A DNA stretch of 64,000 nucleotides, taken from positions 92,828,389-92,892,388 of the forward strand of contig NC_081847.1 in assembly GCF_963259705.1 (NCBI RefSeq), given 5' to 3'. Of this stretch, positions 36,992 through 46,747 are shown piece by piece (the first letter of the stretch is position 1; each line of letters begins with the position of its first letter). A program made the translations under genes and the position numbers. The notes beneath the pieces were generated by a model, which was given only the letters and a program-made list of their open reading frames with translations, was not told where the DNA came from and searched no databases. Source of the stretch: Myotis daubentonii (lineage: Eukaryota; Chordata; Mammalia; Chiroptera; Vespertilionidae).

Positions 36992-38095
36992 CTATGTACA
37001 CATATTTTTGCTGAAATAAGTGCATCTCCCCAAATAAGGGAGGTGTCCAGATGACCGTAAATCGTCACGATGGCGCTCCCGCATCTGGTAAGTAGGAATG
37101 CCTCAGTCGCTTGTCAGTCTTAGTCCCGGAATCGCGGGAGGATCGGGACAGGCCTCCATGCAGCACGTGCCGATGCTGCGCTTTTCATTCTCGGCCCCAG
37201 CAGGAGAGGAAGAAGGGAGACGGCTTAGTCTGTGGCGGGGAAGTGACTTAGCCTCTGCTGATGTGAGGCGAGTTCTTACACGGTTTCCGATGGAATAGCT
37301 TTTCCACGGCACAGCGCCGCTCGGGTTTTGTGGAAGTCGCCGCTAGTTGGCGGACCAGCCTGGGGCCGTGGTCACCGTGACTTGGTCCTCGGCCTCCGCT
37401 CCTGGTTAGCAGGCGGCCGGGCTTGCCAGCCTCCCTAAGACCGAGCTGCCTTCACGCTGCTGGTCCCGGTTGGTCGTCGCTAATGCCACCATCGTAATGT
37501 CTGAACCTCAGGGTCATACCCTTACCACCGGGCTTCACGCAGCTGCTCCGGCCAGGCTGTTAACACCTCCCTTTTTAAGCCCAGGGTCTGCGTTATCTGC
37601 TCTGTGAGCAAGGTCAGTTTATTTTTAATTCGTTGATAAGTTTTGTGCTGGTGAGGACCAGTTATCTGTGTGTTCCCTCTCGGGGCAGTCAGAGTGGTTT
37701 TGATAGTGGCATTGCAAGGGCCTGTGTGTGCGCATTTGTTAATTTCACACACTTGGGTCTCCACAAACGCATCCTGACCCCTTATCATTTGGACGCCCCG
37801 GAGCATTCTCTGTGTTTATAAATAAGCATTTCGCACGCTGACGATGTTCAGAACTTGCCTCGGGCAGCTCTGGTATTTTTATTTCCTCGTTTACTCTTCG
37901 CTTACGGAATCTGAAATGCTGTTAGGAATGCTTGGGGACCAGGGTCTTCTTGTCCCTCACGATCTCCTCTGCCCAGGGGGCTGGCTTGGAGGGACTACAC
38001 CACCGGGCTCCTTTGCCCTGTTTCTCGATGGATAGTGCCAATCAAATCCTTGGCCGAGATCGGAGGGAGGGACAAGTGAATCAGAACATTCATTT

Positions 38096-38100
<5 letters not shown>
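36992..38100. other. Unique non-coding DNA, no gene seen
   Basis: Mixed sequence. 37270-37470 is moderately CpG-containing. No domain-bearing frame was found. Confidence 0.55.

Positions 38101-38149
<49 letters not shown>
38101..38149. repeat. (CT)n microsatellite
   Basis: About 24 uninterrupted CT units, likely polymorphic. Confidence 0.98.
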
Positions 38150-38414
38150 GACATGTAGAGTGGCTTTAGACTAGTGTCACTGGACTAATGTTGGGTTCTA
38201 ATCAGCATTATTATTGTTTTGGGATAATTCTTTCCACTGCATTTTGAGCCTCAATATCTAGATTCTTAAAACTTGAAACTCAGTAATAATTTTTATTTTA
38301 CCATAATTAGATAATTTTTCGTTTCATAATTGAGAAAATCGAGGCCCTTATAAGGTGGTGGGCCTTGCTTAGGAATAGTAGTGCCACTTGATTTCCAGGG
38401 AAATTTAGTACTTT

Positions 38415-38642
38415 TTTCTTAAAATATATTTTATTGATTTTTTTTTTTTTTACAGAAAGGAAAGGAGATGGATAGAGAGTTAGAAACATCAATGAGAGAG
38501 AAACATCGATTCAGCTGCCTCCTGCACACTCCTTACTGGGTATGTGCTCACAACCAAGGTACATGCCCTTGACCGGAATTGAACCTGGGACCCTTCAGTC
38601 TGCAGGCCGACGCTCTATCCACTGAGCCAAACCAGTTAGGGC
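38415..38642 (-). mobile_element. Ves SINE (minus strand) with 11-bp TSD
   Basis: Full-length minus-strand copy (head GCCCTAACTGGTTTGGCTCA on the minus strand) with a T run at 38438-38450 in the tail. TSD TTTAGTACTTT at 38404-38414 and 38646-38656. Confidence 0.93.
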
Positions 38643-38749
38643 ACGTTTAGTACTTTGAACCTAATTTTGAAAAGAAAGTAAATTAATTTTCTTTGGTGAG
38701 AGGATGCTTTATAGAGCTTGATAGGATGGATGTCTTTAGTCAAGAAAGT

Positions 38750-39604
38750 AAAACCAAGCATTACCCTGATTTCAAAATCAGAGGAAGACATTACAAAAAA
38801 AGAAAAGAGGCCAGTATCCCTGCTGAACATAGATGCAAAAATCCTCAACAAAAGGTTAGCAAATTAAATCCAGCAATATATTAAAAAAATCATACACCAT
38901 GACCAACTGGGATTTATTCCTGGGATGCAAGGTTGGTTCAATATCTGCAAATCAATTAACATGATAGACCATATAAACAAAACGCATTATAAATATCATA
39001 TTATCTCAATAAATGCATTAAAAGCATTTGACTAAGTCCAGCTTACATTTATGATAAAAACTCTCAGCAAGGTGGGAATAGAGGGAACAGACCTCCACAT
39101 AATAAAAGCCATATATGACAAGCTCACAGGTAACATCGCACTCAATGGGGAAAAGCTAAATCGTTTTCCTTAATATAAGGAACAAGGATGCCTGCTTTCA
39201 CCACTTTTATTCGAAATAGTATTAGAAGTCCTAGCCACAGCAGTTGGACAAGAAAAAGAAATAAAATTGGAAAGAGAGAAGTTAAACGTTCTAAGTGAAA
39301 GAAGCTAGTCAAAGGCCCACATATTGTCTGATTCCTTTTATATGAAATGTCAAGCATAGATAACTCAGCACAGATAGGAAATAGATTAGTGGATGCTTAG
39401 GGTTGGGTGGTAGGCAGGTGGGATGGGGCTAGTAAAGGTGGTATGATGGCTAAAGGGATGTGAGGGTTTTGGAGAGTAAAAATATGTTCTAAACTTAATT
39501 GTGAAAATAGGTTTACAACTCTGTGGATATACTAAACGCCATTGAATTACATACTTTGAATGGATGAGTTGTATGATATGTGAATTATATCTTAATAAAG
39601 GGGT
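38750..39604 (+). mobile_element. L1 LINE fragment, ORF2 joined to 3' UTR
   Basis: 38750-39275 follows the L1 ORF2 reverse transcriptase region (words such as AACATAGATGCAAAAATCCT, GGGATTTATTCCTGGGATGC, CCACTTTTATTCGAAATAGT), with many stops and frameshifts. From about 39285 the sequence jumps to an L1M-type 3' UTR (GAAAGAAGCTAGTCAAAGGC, TATGTGAATTATATCTTAAT), so most of the ORF2 3' part is deleted. It is dead and old. Confidence 0.85.
39448..39500 (+). repeat. 53-bp segment with a near copy 1.2 kb away (copy A)
   Basis: Part of the L1 3' UTR, starting GGCTAAAGGGATGTGAGGGT. It matches 40685-40736 with one substitution and one single-base length difference. Confidence 0.92.
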
Positions 39605-40684
39605 CAGAAATTAGTGTCACTAGAGAGAAAAAACAGAACCAAAACACAAAAATACACATTGCATAACCAATATGTGTATGCAAGTATTTGCTCTCTGTGA
39701 ATTTTTAAAAGTAAATGTTTGGTTATTACCATTGCCAGGAAGTCTGTACATCCATGCAGTGTATTTGTTAGTACATTTGCAGAGTCTGTTTGCCCCTACA
39801 GTTTTTATAGTTTTGGTTTATGAGGAGAAATATCCAAGTATATAACTAAATTTCTATAATGTTCTTATTTTAGGACTTTTATTTCAGGTATTACTTGAGA
39901 CTTATTTTTGGCGTTTATATTTTATGGGACTTGCTAGTGCTTTTATATTGGAGGAGCATATATATTAATGCTGCAAGAATTGAGTGTTCTTCTGAAAGCT
40001 GAATGTGCTCAGATTGTGAATTTCAGATTCCAACAGTCAACATTTTTGTGACTTAAGGATCAACATTTTTTCCGTGTGGTTCAATGGTAAAACTTACCCT
40101 TTGTATAATTCAGGCACATGGTGACTATCATATAAATAATTATTCAGATAGTCGAGCAGTACCAGCTTTTCAGTGGCGCCTAAACTGAAAAGAGAATCAG
40201 TAAAACAGTTTTAATTACACCCTTCTCTGTCTGACAGTGAGCAGGAAAAGGAGAGTTTTGCCTTTGAAAAGTGGAAGGGGTCTTGGAGAAGGAGGCTGCC
40301 CATATAATTCCACGCGTTGCTCTCAGCACTTATTGTGAGAATTGTCGGTGTTCGAACTCCTGCTCGCAAGGTGGCAACCTCAGCATCCAAAAATGCTCTG
40401 AGGAAACCCAGTGCCACCTCAGTAGTGTAAACGTGGTGTTCTCTAGATGAAATAGCTGCAATTTTGAAGTTTGCAGGTAATAAGGTTTGAAGATAAGATG
40501 ACTTTATGTTCAGTAAATGTCTGCCGTGGCGACGTCTTTCCTTTTTTTCTGTGCAGCTGATCTATGCCGTCCAGTTCAATCCAGTTGAGCTATAGTTGTC
40601 AGACACATATTTTGAGTTTAAAAATAATTATTTTAAAGGCAGCAATTAAGTACTTTTCAAGTGGTTGTTAACAGAGGGAGTTGT
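39605..40684. other. Unique AT-rich non-coding DNA
   Basis: No gene or repeat family recognised. Confidence 0.6.
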
Positions 40685-40736
40685 GGCTAAAGGGATATGA
40701 GGGTTTGGAGAGTAAAAATATGTTCTAAACTTAATT
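40685..40736 (+). repeat. 52-bp near copy of an L1 3' UTR segment (copy B)
   Basis: Starts GGCTAAAGGGATATGAGGGT and ends AAACTTAATT, like 39448-39500. Neither flank continues the L1 similarity, so this is an isolated patch. Confidence 0.9.
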
Positions 40737-41909
40737 CTCCTAATAGTTTATGTTGCAAATCCTGAAACATAGCAAGCTCTCCAGTATTTGAGGAGCAAAT
40801 GTGGAGGGGGGCGGCTGTAGCCACAGCTTTATCACCACCCCCGCTGTAGCTGGAGGGCCACCGAGTGAATGCCTTTTCCTCAGATGGGGCACACATCTCA
40901 GCGGAGCCTAAGGAGACTGAAGTGTAATTTGTGATCTCCTTCAGACCCCTCGCATGTAAGTCTTGCGTTGCCTACGAGAAATGGATGCGGGGCATTCATC
41001 ACCTCCTCACCCCGGGGATGCTGAGGTCTTCCAGGCCAGCCTTGCTTAGGACCTTCTGCAGAGTTTAATATTGGAGGATTGGGCAGGATGGTGGTGGTGA
41101 TGATGATGATGGTGACGACGACAGTGGACCATGGAGAAGAGGTCGGTGCAGTGTTTCTTATAAGGTCAGCGCCCTGGGAAAACAAAGAACCAATTCTGTG
41201 GCGAGCGGCCGTGGATCTCCCTGGAGGCTGGCGATGACTGAATTATCAGTGGAGCCCGCATTCTTAGCGCTGAGCCAGTGTCTGAGAATGCGGCGCAGTG
41301 ACCCTCTTCCGTATTAGGACACGGAAGCGTGTACAGTTGAAAATAGCTGTCCTCTGACAGTCCCTCTGCTGCGTCTGCTCTGGAATGGACGCCTCTTGAC
41401 ATAGAACCCAAGTGCCTTTCAGTGCGACATCTTCCCTCACTGAAGTGTGTGGGGCCACCGCACCCAACCTGCCTCCTGGATTGTGGGCGTCCTGTTGTGT
41501 AGACCCTCGGCTGGGAAGCCCGAGAGAGTTGGGATCCAGGCTTCGATCTTGGCTTGATCTCGTCACCTCTGAACAGTGCCGTGCCAACAGGAGATAAACG
41601 CCCGGCTGACTGAGTTTCTGGCTCGGCTCCCTCCCAAGAGTTTTCTGTGTAAGAGGGATCTCCGAGTGGTGAAGTGCTACAAACTGGGGTGGTCACTGTT
41701 GTGTACAGCTTGTAGTATCCACTGAGCGTAGCATTGGGACTGTAGTACAAGGTCATTTGCAACGCTCTTGGCCAGCTGCTGGGGAGGAGGGGCCTGAGAA
41801 TTCATGGTTCTTGGACAAGACACGCTGAGGGAGTTGGGAGCCGGACAGGGCGGCTGGCCACGGAGCGAGGGAAGCTGAACGTGTGAGGCCCCTCGCTTCC
41901 CGGCCCCGA
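40737..41909. other. Unique non-coding DNA with a GAT-type trinucleotide patch
   Basis: A GGTGGTGATGATGATGATGG-like tract lies at about 41087-41120. The 198-codon minus-strand frame at 41166-41762 has no recognisable domain and is not called a gene. Confidence 0.55.
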
Positions 41910-41931
41910 GGGGTAGGGGTAGGGTTAGGGG
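41910..41931 (+). other. G-quadruplex motif with telomere-like words
   Basis: Four G tracts of 4, 4, 3 and 4 bases separated by TA, TA and TTA. This meets the usual G3+ with loops of 1-7 rule. A GGGGA repeat follows at 41951-41970. Confidence 0.75.
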
Positions 41932-41950
41932 AGTTGTTTCAGGGCGTCCT

Positions 41951-41970
41951 GGGAGGGGAGGGGAGGGGAA
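41951..41970. repeat. (GGGGA)n short tract
   Basis: About four GGGGA units. Confidence 0.9.
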
Positions 41971-42225
41971 GGCAGGTGGACAGCGTGAAGAGATCGCAGA
42001 GGAGACACCGAACCTCTCCAGGCTCTGGGATTTGTGCGGTTTACTTTCTCATTTTGAGGACATGTTCACTGTCTATTTCCTACTGTTGGTAAATGGGGCT
42101 TCAGGTTTCTGAGTACTTCTGGTTTGGACACCACATTCATTTGCCTTTTTCCCCCTTCAAATCACCTGGAAACTGAGGGAGGTGGCCAGCTACATTCATC
42201 CCTGTCTCTATTTTAGTCTTCCCAT

Positions 42226-42345
42226 TTATCTATCTATCTATCTATCTATCTATCATCTATCATCTATTGATCATATATTATCTATCTATCTACCTATCTA
42301 TCTATCTATCATCTATGTATGTATGTATGTATCATTTATCTACCT
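42226..42345. repeat. (CTAT)n/(GTAT)n tetranucleotide microsatellite
   Basis: Long interrupted CTAT array with a GTAT block near 42316-42332. The plus-strand ORF rich in Tyr, Leu, Ser and Ile across it is an artefact. Confidence 0.96.
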
Positions 42346-43294
42346 CTCTAATTTTGGCACCTTTCCATTTCCTTTTACATCACACTCTGGTATATCCGCA
42401 CACCCTCTGATGGTGCTTCATAGCAAAATGAGTAGGGAGCCAGTGAAAGACAAGGGTGGGGAAAACTGTCCTAATTTCCAGGGAGCCCTTCCCTACAAAT
42501 GCCATATTTAGAGTCGGGGTTCCTTTTGAGAGAGGAGAGAGAAAAATCTCCCCCCCACCCCCACTCTGAGGAATTCATAGCTTTACGAGATTTCCAGATG
42601 TTTCTCATCTCGACACGCCTGGAGAAGCAAATGAGGGACGGCGTAGACTTTAACTTGTCTTGGCCGTTAGCGCCTCTCAGGCAGGCAGTAAATAGTATAG
42701 GGCTTTTTCCTTTGCCCGCGTCGATCCAAGGATAGAATAAGGGGGCCGGTTAGATGCAGTATGCTGCGCTGTTAGTGCTTTTTGGAGATTGTGGCCTGTG
42801 GATGGACGCCAGCGATAATATGAAGCACCTTTAGGAAGGAAGTGTGGGAAAGGCTGCCAGTGGCATGTGTGGGCGCCCGGAAGAGGTTACTTCTGTCTAC
42901 CAATCCCAGGGACCTGGGGCGTGAACGCTGTGAAGGTTGACGTGGACACGGTCGGGCTGTCAGGCCCGTCCAGCCGTGAGTGTGTCTCAGTGGACGCCGC
43001 GGCGGCTCATCACTGGGTCCAGGCCTCAGCTCGGCCTCCCGGAGCCGCGGGCCTCCTGCCGAGTGTAGCTTCCATGTGGGTGAGGAGGAGCCCCCGTGGG
43101 AGGTTCTGTGAGGGTGTTGGTGAGGCTTTCTGCTCAGGACGCTGGGGAGAGCCCTGCTCTAGCTGTGGCGTGTGCCACCACAGGGAACTTGCTGGAATGC
43201 CTCATTTTCCCCTGCTCCTCCATCCCCTCCAACAGTGGGGTAGTCCTCGGCCCTTCTCAGTGCACTGTCTCCCCAGTGGTTAGATGTGGACTCC
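42346..43294. other. Unique non-coding DNA, no gene seen
   Basis: GC-rich 42860-43290 holds a 138-codon plus-strand frame with no recognisable domain. Confidence 0.55.
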
Positions 43295-43309
43295 CTTACC
43301 CACCTTTTT

Positions 43310-43529
43310 TTAAAAAAAAATATATTTTATTGATTTTTTACAGAGAGGAAGGGAGAGGAATAGAGAGTTAGAAACATCGATGAGAGAGAAACATCGATCA
43401 GCTGCCTTCTGCACACCCCGCACTGGGTATGTGCCCGCAACCAAGGTACATGCCCTTGACCGGAATCGAACCTGGGACCTTTCAGTCCGCAGGCCGACGC
43501 TCTATCCATGAGCCAAACCGGCTACAGCT
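43310..43529 (-). mobile_element. Ves SINE (minus strand) with 15-bp TSD
   Basis: Full-length minus-strand copy with two GAAACATCGAT blocks in the tail. TSD CTTACCCACCTTTTT at 43295-43309 and 43530-43544 is perfect, suggesting a young insertion. Confidence 0.95.
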
Positions 43530-43544
43530 CTTACCCACCTTTTT

Positions 43545-45502
43545 AAAAAAACAACAAAAAAAACCCCACACCAAATAGTGGCGCTAATAGTAATGACATG
43601 TTTAATAAAATGGCTGAGATGGAAAGCACAAGGAAAGTAGTATAAACATTGCTGTTGCCCTATAATAATTTTGTGGTGCGATTTTTTCCCCCAAAACTTT
43701 TTGATGAAATAAATATAATTTTACAAAGCTTTGTCCTTTTTTTAAAAATCATCATAAAAAGACTTAAGAGGGCCAGACACTGCTACTTAAATATAACATT
43801 TAAGTAGCTGATTTTTAAGTTACTGCTTTTTAAACATTAAGTTATAGTTTTTAACAATTGGGAGCCTAGGAGGCTTTTATGAAACTGCGTTTAACAATCT
43901 GCGATGTTTCATACCATTGTGTAAATGTTACACCATTAAACTTTGGAAAGTTTTCCTATCTGCAGCTGCCCGATTTCATGGGAGCGTGGTGACTATGAAC
44001 ATTAGCTCAGGCGCCTGATGTAGAGTGCTTGTTTTACAGTGTGAGGAGCTGTTTTAAAAATAGTCTTCGAATTAAAAGCCGGCTTAGGAATGTGAGAGTT
44101 TTCATCCACAGTAGCTCACAGAAGTCCCGAAGGCACACATAGCTGAGGGCCTCCTGTGACTCAAGTCGACTCTGTTGGATTATGAATTGCGGTCCGTTAG
44201 TTCAGTTGCATATTTTCTCCTAGAAGAGTTGGTAGGTCCTTTCGTTGAGCAGACAAGTGCACGAACCGCTGCCAGTACTCTGTCCTCCTGCCTGATATTC
44301 TTGTTCTTTTGACAGGATTTTAGCCACTTTTTAAGTTTTAAAAGGCAGGAGATACATGGCTAGAAAAATAGCATCTCAGAAGTTTATCTCAAAAGACAAG
44401 GCTGTTCCACTTGGAGGTGTTTGTAACATTTAAACACAGGAACAAGCCGGATGACTGTGCGTTGGTTCTGGTTGAATAGATGGGGGTAGATCCGTCTGCA
44501 GAAGCAAGCGCCTCGCAGCTGTAAAAAGGAAGGGGCGTGAGCCTAGAAAGGGCTGTGGAGCGAGCTCTCCATACAGTGTCAGCGAAGTCATCGCAGTGGA
44601 GGGAGGTGCAGCTAAATAAGCGCCCGCTCGGCCTGGCGGTCAGCCCTCCGGCTCTGCCGGGTCTTCGCCGTGCGGCTCTCCTTGCCTTTTGGTGTTTTTC
44701 TTTGTTTTTCCCCTTCTTTTGGATGCACCAGCAACACTGCAGCTAGAGCATTATCTAATAACTCCAAAACACTCCCCGCAGTCTTTGAAATTTCTCCGCC
44801 TTTCCAAAGAAGTGTAAGATAAGACCTTGTAGAGAAGCAAACCATTAAACATGATGTTAGCTTTTTGTTTAAGAAAGGAGGTGTTTTAGAGTTCTCTTCT
44901 CTCTGCTTTTCAATGACAATGAAGTCTGAGAAAATTAATTTTAATTTTCATTTGCTATTGTTATGGCCTAAACATAAACTGAAATTCAAATAATGATTTC
45001 TCTTCCTTATCTGTTTAATTACAAGTTTGATACAGATATTGCTATCATGTCTTCTCTTTTTATGTCTCTTATACAAATTACTTTCCATGTGTAATAAATT
45101 GAAAATGCAAATTATGACTCTAATTACTTTTTCATTTCTTCATTTTTTCCTTTTTGGAAAAGTATTGTGGTGCTGAGGAATAGGAGTAATGTTCCTTGTA
45201 AAAGATGTTATGTTGGAAAACAAGCTTGCTTTGCACTCGATAGACTACTTATTCCACGATGCAAACAGCTACCATTAACTGTGTTAGGGCTATAACGGCA
45301 TAGTGATTGATGCTCTAGGCATATATACCAGTGGGGTCAGGGCTTTTCCTTAAAATACCTAAGCAGTGACAACAGAAGGGACAGGTGAAACGCGTGTAGC
45401 AAGTTCTGATGATTGTCCTATCTGGATGATCCGTGGGAGTTTATTGTATTACTCTTTTTTGCAATTACCCCAGTAAAAATGGATGCCATGACATCATTAT
45501 TG
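43545..45502. other. Unique AT-rich non-coding DNA
   Basis: No gene is visible. 44930-45170 is very AT-rich and contains a POU octamer, ATGCAAAT (45105-45112), beside TAATTA-like words. It could be regulatory but is undocumented here. Confidence 0.5.
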
Positions 45503-45589
45503 TTACATAGTGATGTCATAGGAAAACGTGCTTACGTAGTGATGTCAATAGAAAAACGTGGTTACATAGTGATGTCATAGAAAAATAAC
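45503..45589 (+). repeat. Three-copy 29-30 bp tandem repeat with CRE-like cores
   Basis: Units at 45503-45531, 45532-45561 and 45562-45589 share TTACRTAGTGATGTCA and an A-rich end, with AACGTG in the first two. Each contains TGATGTCA, one base from the CRE/ATF site TGACGTCA. An inverted TGACATCA lies just upstream at 45489-45496. Confidence 0.85.
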
Positions 45590-45776
45590 TAAGTATTTAC
45601 CACATTCTGGCCGTTGATCCATACAGTTCGCTGTTCTGTAGACCAAGAGGCGTTTTCACAGCATGTGCTGAGAAACGGAGGAAAACCCTATGTCAAGAGC
45701 AGGCCAGTCCTGCAGTTACTAGGAAGCATTTTGAATGTGATTCTTTTGCAGCAGAGGGATAAATTCGTTTTTGTTT

Positions 45777-45995
45777 TTTTTTTTAATATATTTATTGATT
45801 TGTTTACAGAGGGGAGGAGAGAGGGAGAGAGAGTTAGAAACATCGATGAGAGAGACACATTGATCAGCTGCCTCCTGCACACTCCCTACTGGGGATGTGC
45901 CCGCAACCCAGGTACATGCCCTTGACCGGAATCGAACCTGGGACCTTTCAGTCCGCAGATCGATGCTCTATCCACTGAGCCAAACCGGTTAGGGC
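45777..45995 (-). mobile_element. Ves SINE (minus strand)
   Basis: Full-length minus-strand copy (head GCCCTAACCGGTTTGGCTCA on the minus strand). TSD core AAATTCGTTT at about 45761 and 45996. It ends 58 bp upstream of the provirus. Confidence 0.94.
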
Positions 45996-46047
45996 AAATT
46001 CGTTTGTTTTACTAAGAATGTTTGGCTCTACGTCTCCTAAGTTTTAG

Positions 46048-46053
46048 AAGCCA
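46048..46053. repeat. Left 6-bp target-site duplication of the provirus
   Basis: AAGCCA, repeated exactly at 50457-50462. Six bases is the length typical of betaretroviral and class II ERV integration. Confidence 0.93.
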
Positions 46054-46159
46054 TGCCGGGAGCCGGTCCATCCTTGCTGTTTCAAGGGACCTGGCGTATA
46101 TAGCATACTGTTCTTAATATGTTTGCTCCCCTTAGCGCTGTGTGTTTTAACCAAGGTCA

Positions 46160-46281
46160 CCTCTCTGAGAAAGGTTGTTTCCCCAGGTAGGAATTTTTCC
46201 CTGAAGTCAGGGAGGGGATGCCTCTCCTAGAAAGGTTGTTTCCCCAGGTAGGAATTTTTCCCTGAAGTCAGGGAGGGGATG
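46160..46281 (+). repeat. 61-bp tandem duplication in LTR U3
   Basis: Copies at 46160-46220 and 46221-46281 differ at two adjacent positions. Each contains AAAGGTTGTTTCCCCAGG and GAATTTTTCCCTGAAGTC. Its position upstream of the TATA box is that of enhancer repeats in other retroviral LTRs. Confidence 0.93.
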
Positions 46282-46422
46282 AAACTCCTTAACTAAGTGC
46301 CAGGCGGGTAGTTAATCACTACAAACAATCATGCTTAAGCTACATAATCTTTACTCCCTGGAATGGAGATAAGAAACACCCTAACCTTTGTAATAGAAAT
46401 TGACAGGATTAAAATCAACTGG

Positions 46423-46430
46423 TATAAATA
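46423..46430 (+). promoter_or_regulatory. LTR TATA box
   Basis: TATAAATA in the 5' LTR, about 180 bp before the U5 end. Confidence 0.8.
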
Positions 46431-46445
46431 CGGATGTAACAAGAC

Positions 46446-46451
46446 AATAAA
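46446..46451 (+). terminator. LTR polyadenylation signal AATAAA
   Basis: Lies 16 bases after the TATA box, so probably in U3 or at the R start. In the 5' LTR it would be bypassed. The 3' LTR remnant lacks it, so a transcript would need a host poly(A) site downstream. Confidence 0.7.
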
Positions 46452-46608
46452 CAGCAGAGCCTCTCTGGAGATCAAGACCAGAACTTGGCTGGAGATCCTG
46501 GCTAGGCTGCTGATCAACTGAACGCTGTCTCCGTGTCATTCCTTCTTCGCCGAATCCGTCCACACCTTTGGGGAACCCCTGGACCCGCTGGGGCTGGACC
46601 CCGGCATC

Positions 46609-46624
46609 TGGCGCCCGAACAGGG
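46609..46624 (+). other. Primer binding site, tRNA-Lys (UUU) type
   Basis: TGGCGCCCGAACAGGG starts two bases after the LTR and is complementary to the 3' end of tRNA-Lys3, the primer used by MMTV and lentiviruses. The two bases after the match (TT) deviate from the usual GAC. Confidence 0.93.
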
Positions 46625-46631
46625 TTCCCTT

Positions 46632-46639
46632 AGGTAAGT
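46632..46639 (+). promoter_or_regulatory. Candidate major splice donor AG|GTAAGT
   Basis: Perfect donor consensus just 3' of the primer site, where a retroviral leader would splice to env. A second, weaker donor-like GG|GTAAGC occurs at 46709-46716. The env acceptor is deleted, so any use would have to be with a host or cryptic acceptor. Confidence 0.6.
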
Positions 46640-46747
46640 CCCCCTGTACTTGGGACGGATAGGACTGCACCGTAGGGTGCTTCAGACCCCCCCTATAGAG
46701 GATAAGTAGGGTAAGCGGGTAGTTAGTACAAAACTTAGATTGACAGG

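Larger units (their letters stand above)
46054..46606 (+). mobile_element. 5' LTR (553 bp)
   Basis: Bounded by TGCCGGGAGC at the left and ACCCCGGCA at the right, directly after the TSD and two bases before the primer site. It has a TATA box at 46423-46430, a polyadenylation signal at 46446-46451 and a 61-bp tandem duplication in U3. With TATA and AATAAA this close, transcription probably starts near 46450 and R is short, as in MMTV-like viruses; that is inference. The only other LTR sequence in the window is the 66-bp 3' remnant. Confidence 0.92.

Noticed and set aside
38101..38149. Repeat arrays as a possible CRISPR array
   Set aside because: They are simple CT, TG, CTAT and 21-bp repeats without unique spacers, in a mammalian genome.
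41166..41762. 198-codon minus-strand frame, the longest outside the provirus
   Set aside because: No recognisable domain and no sign of conservation that can be judged. A frame of this length is possible by chance in GC-rich DNA.
42182..42511. Tyr/Ile/Ser-rich 109-codon frame
   Set aside because: It translates the CTAT microsatellite.
42867..43283. 138-codon plus-strand frame
   Set aside because: No recognisable domain, and competing frames exist in the same GC-rich patch.
46709..46716. Second splice-donor-like site in the leader
   Set aside because: GG|GTAAGC is a weaker match than the AG|GTAAGT site at 46632-46639; it is kept only as a note there.
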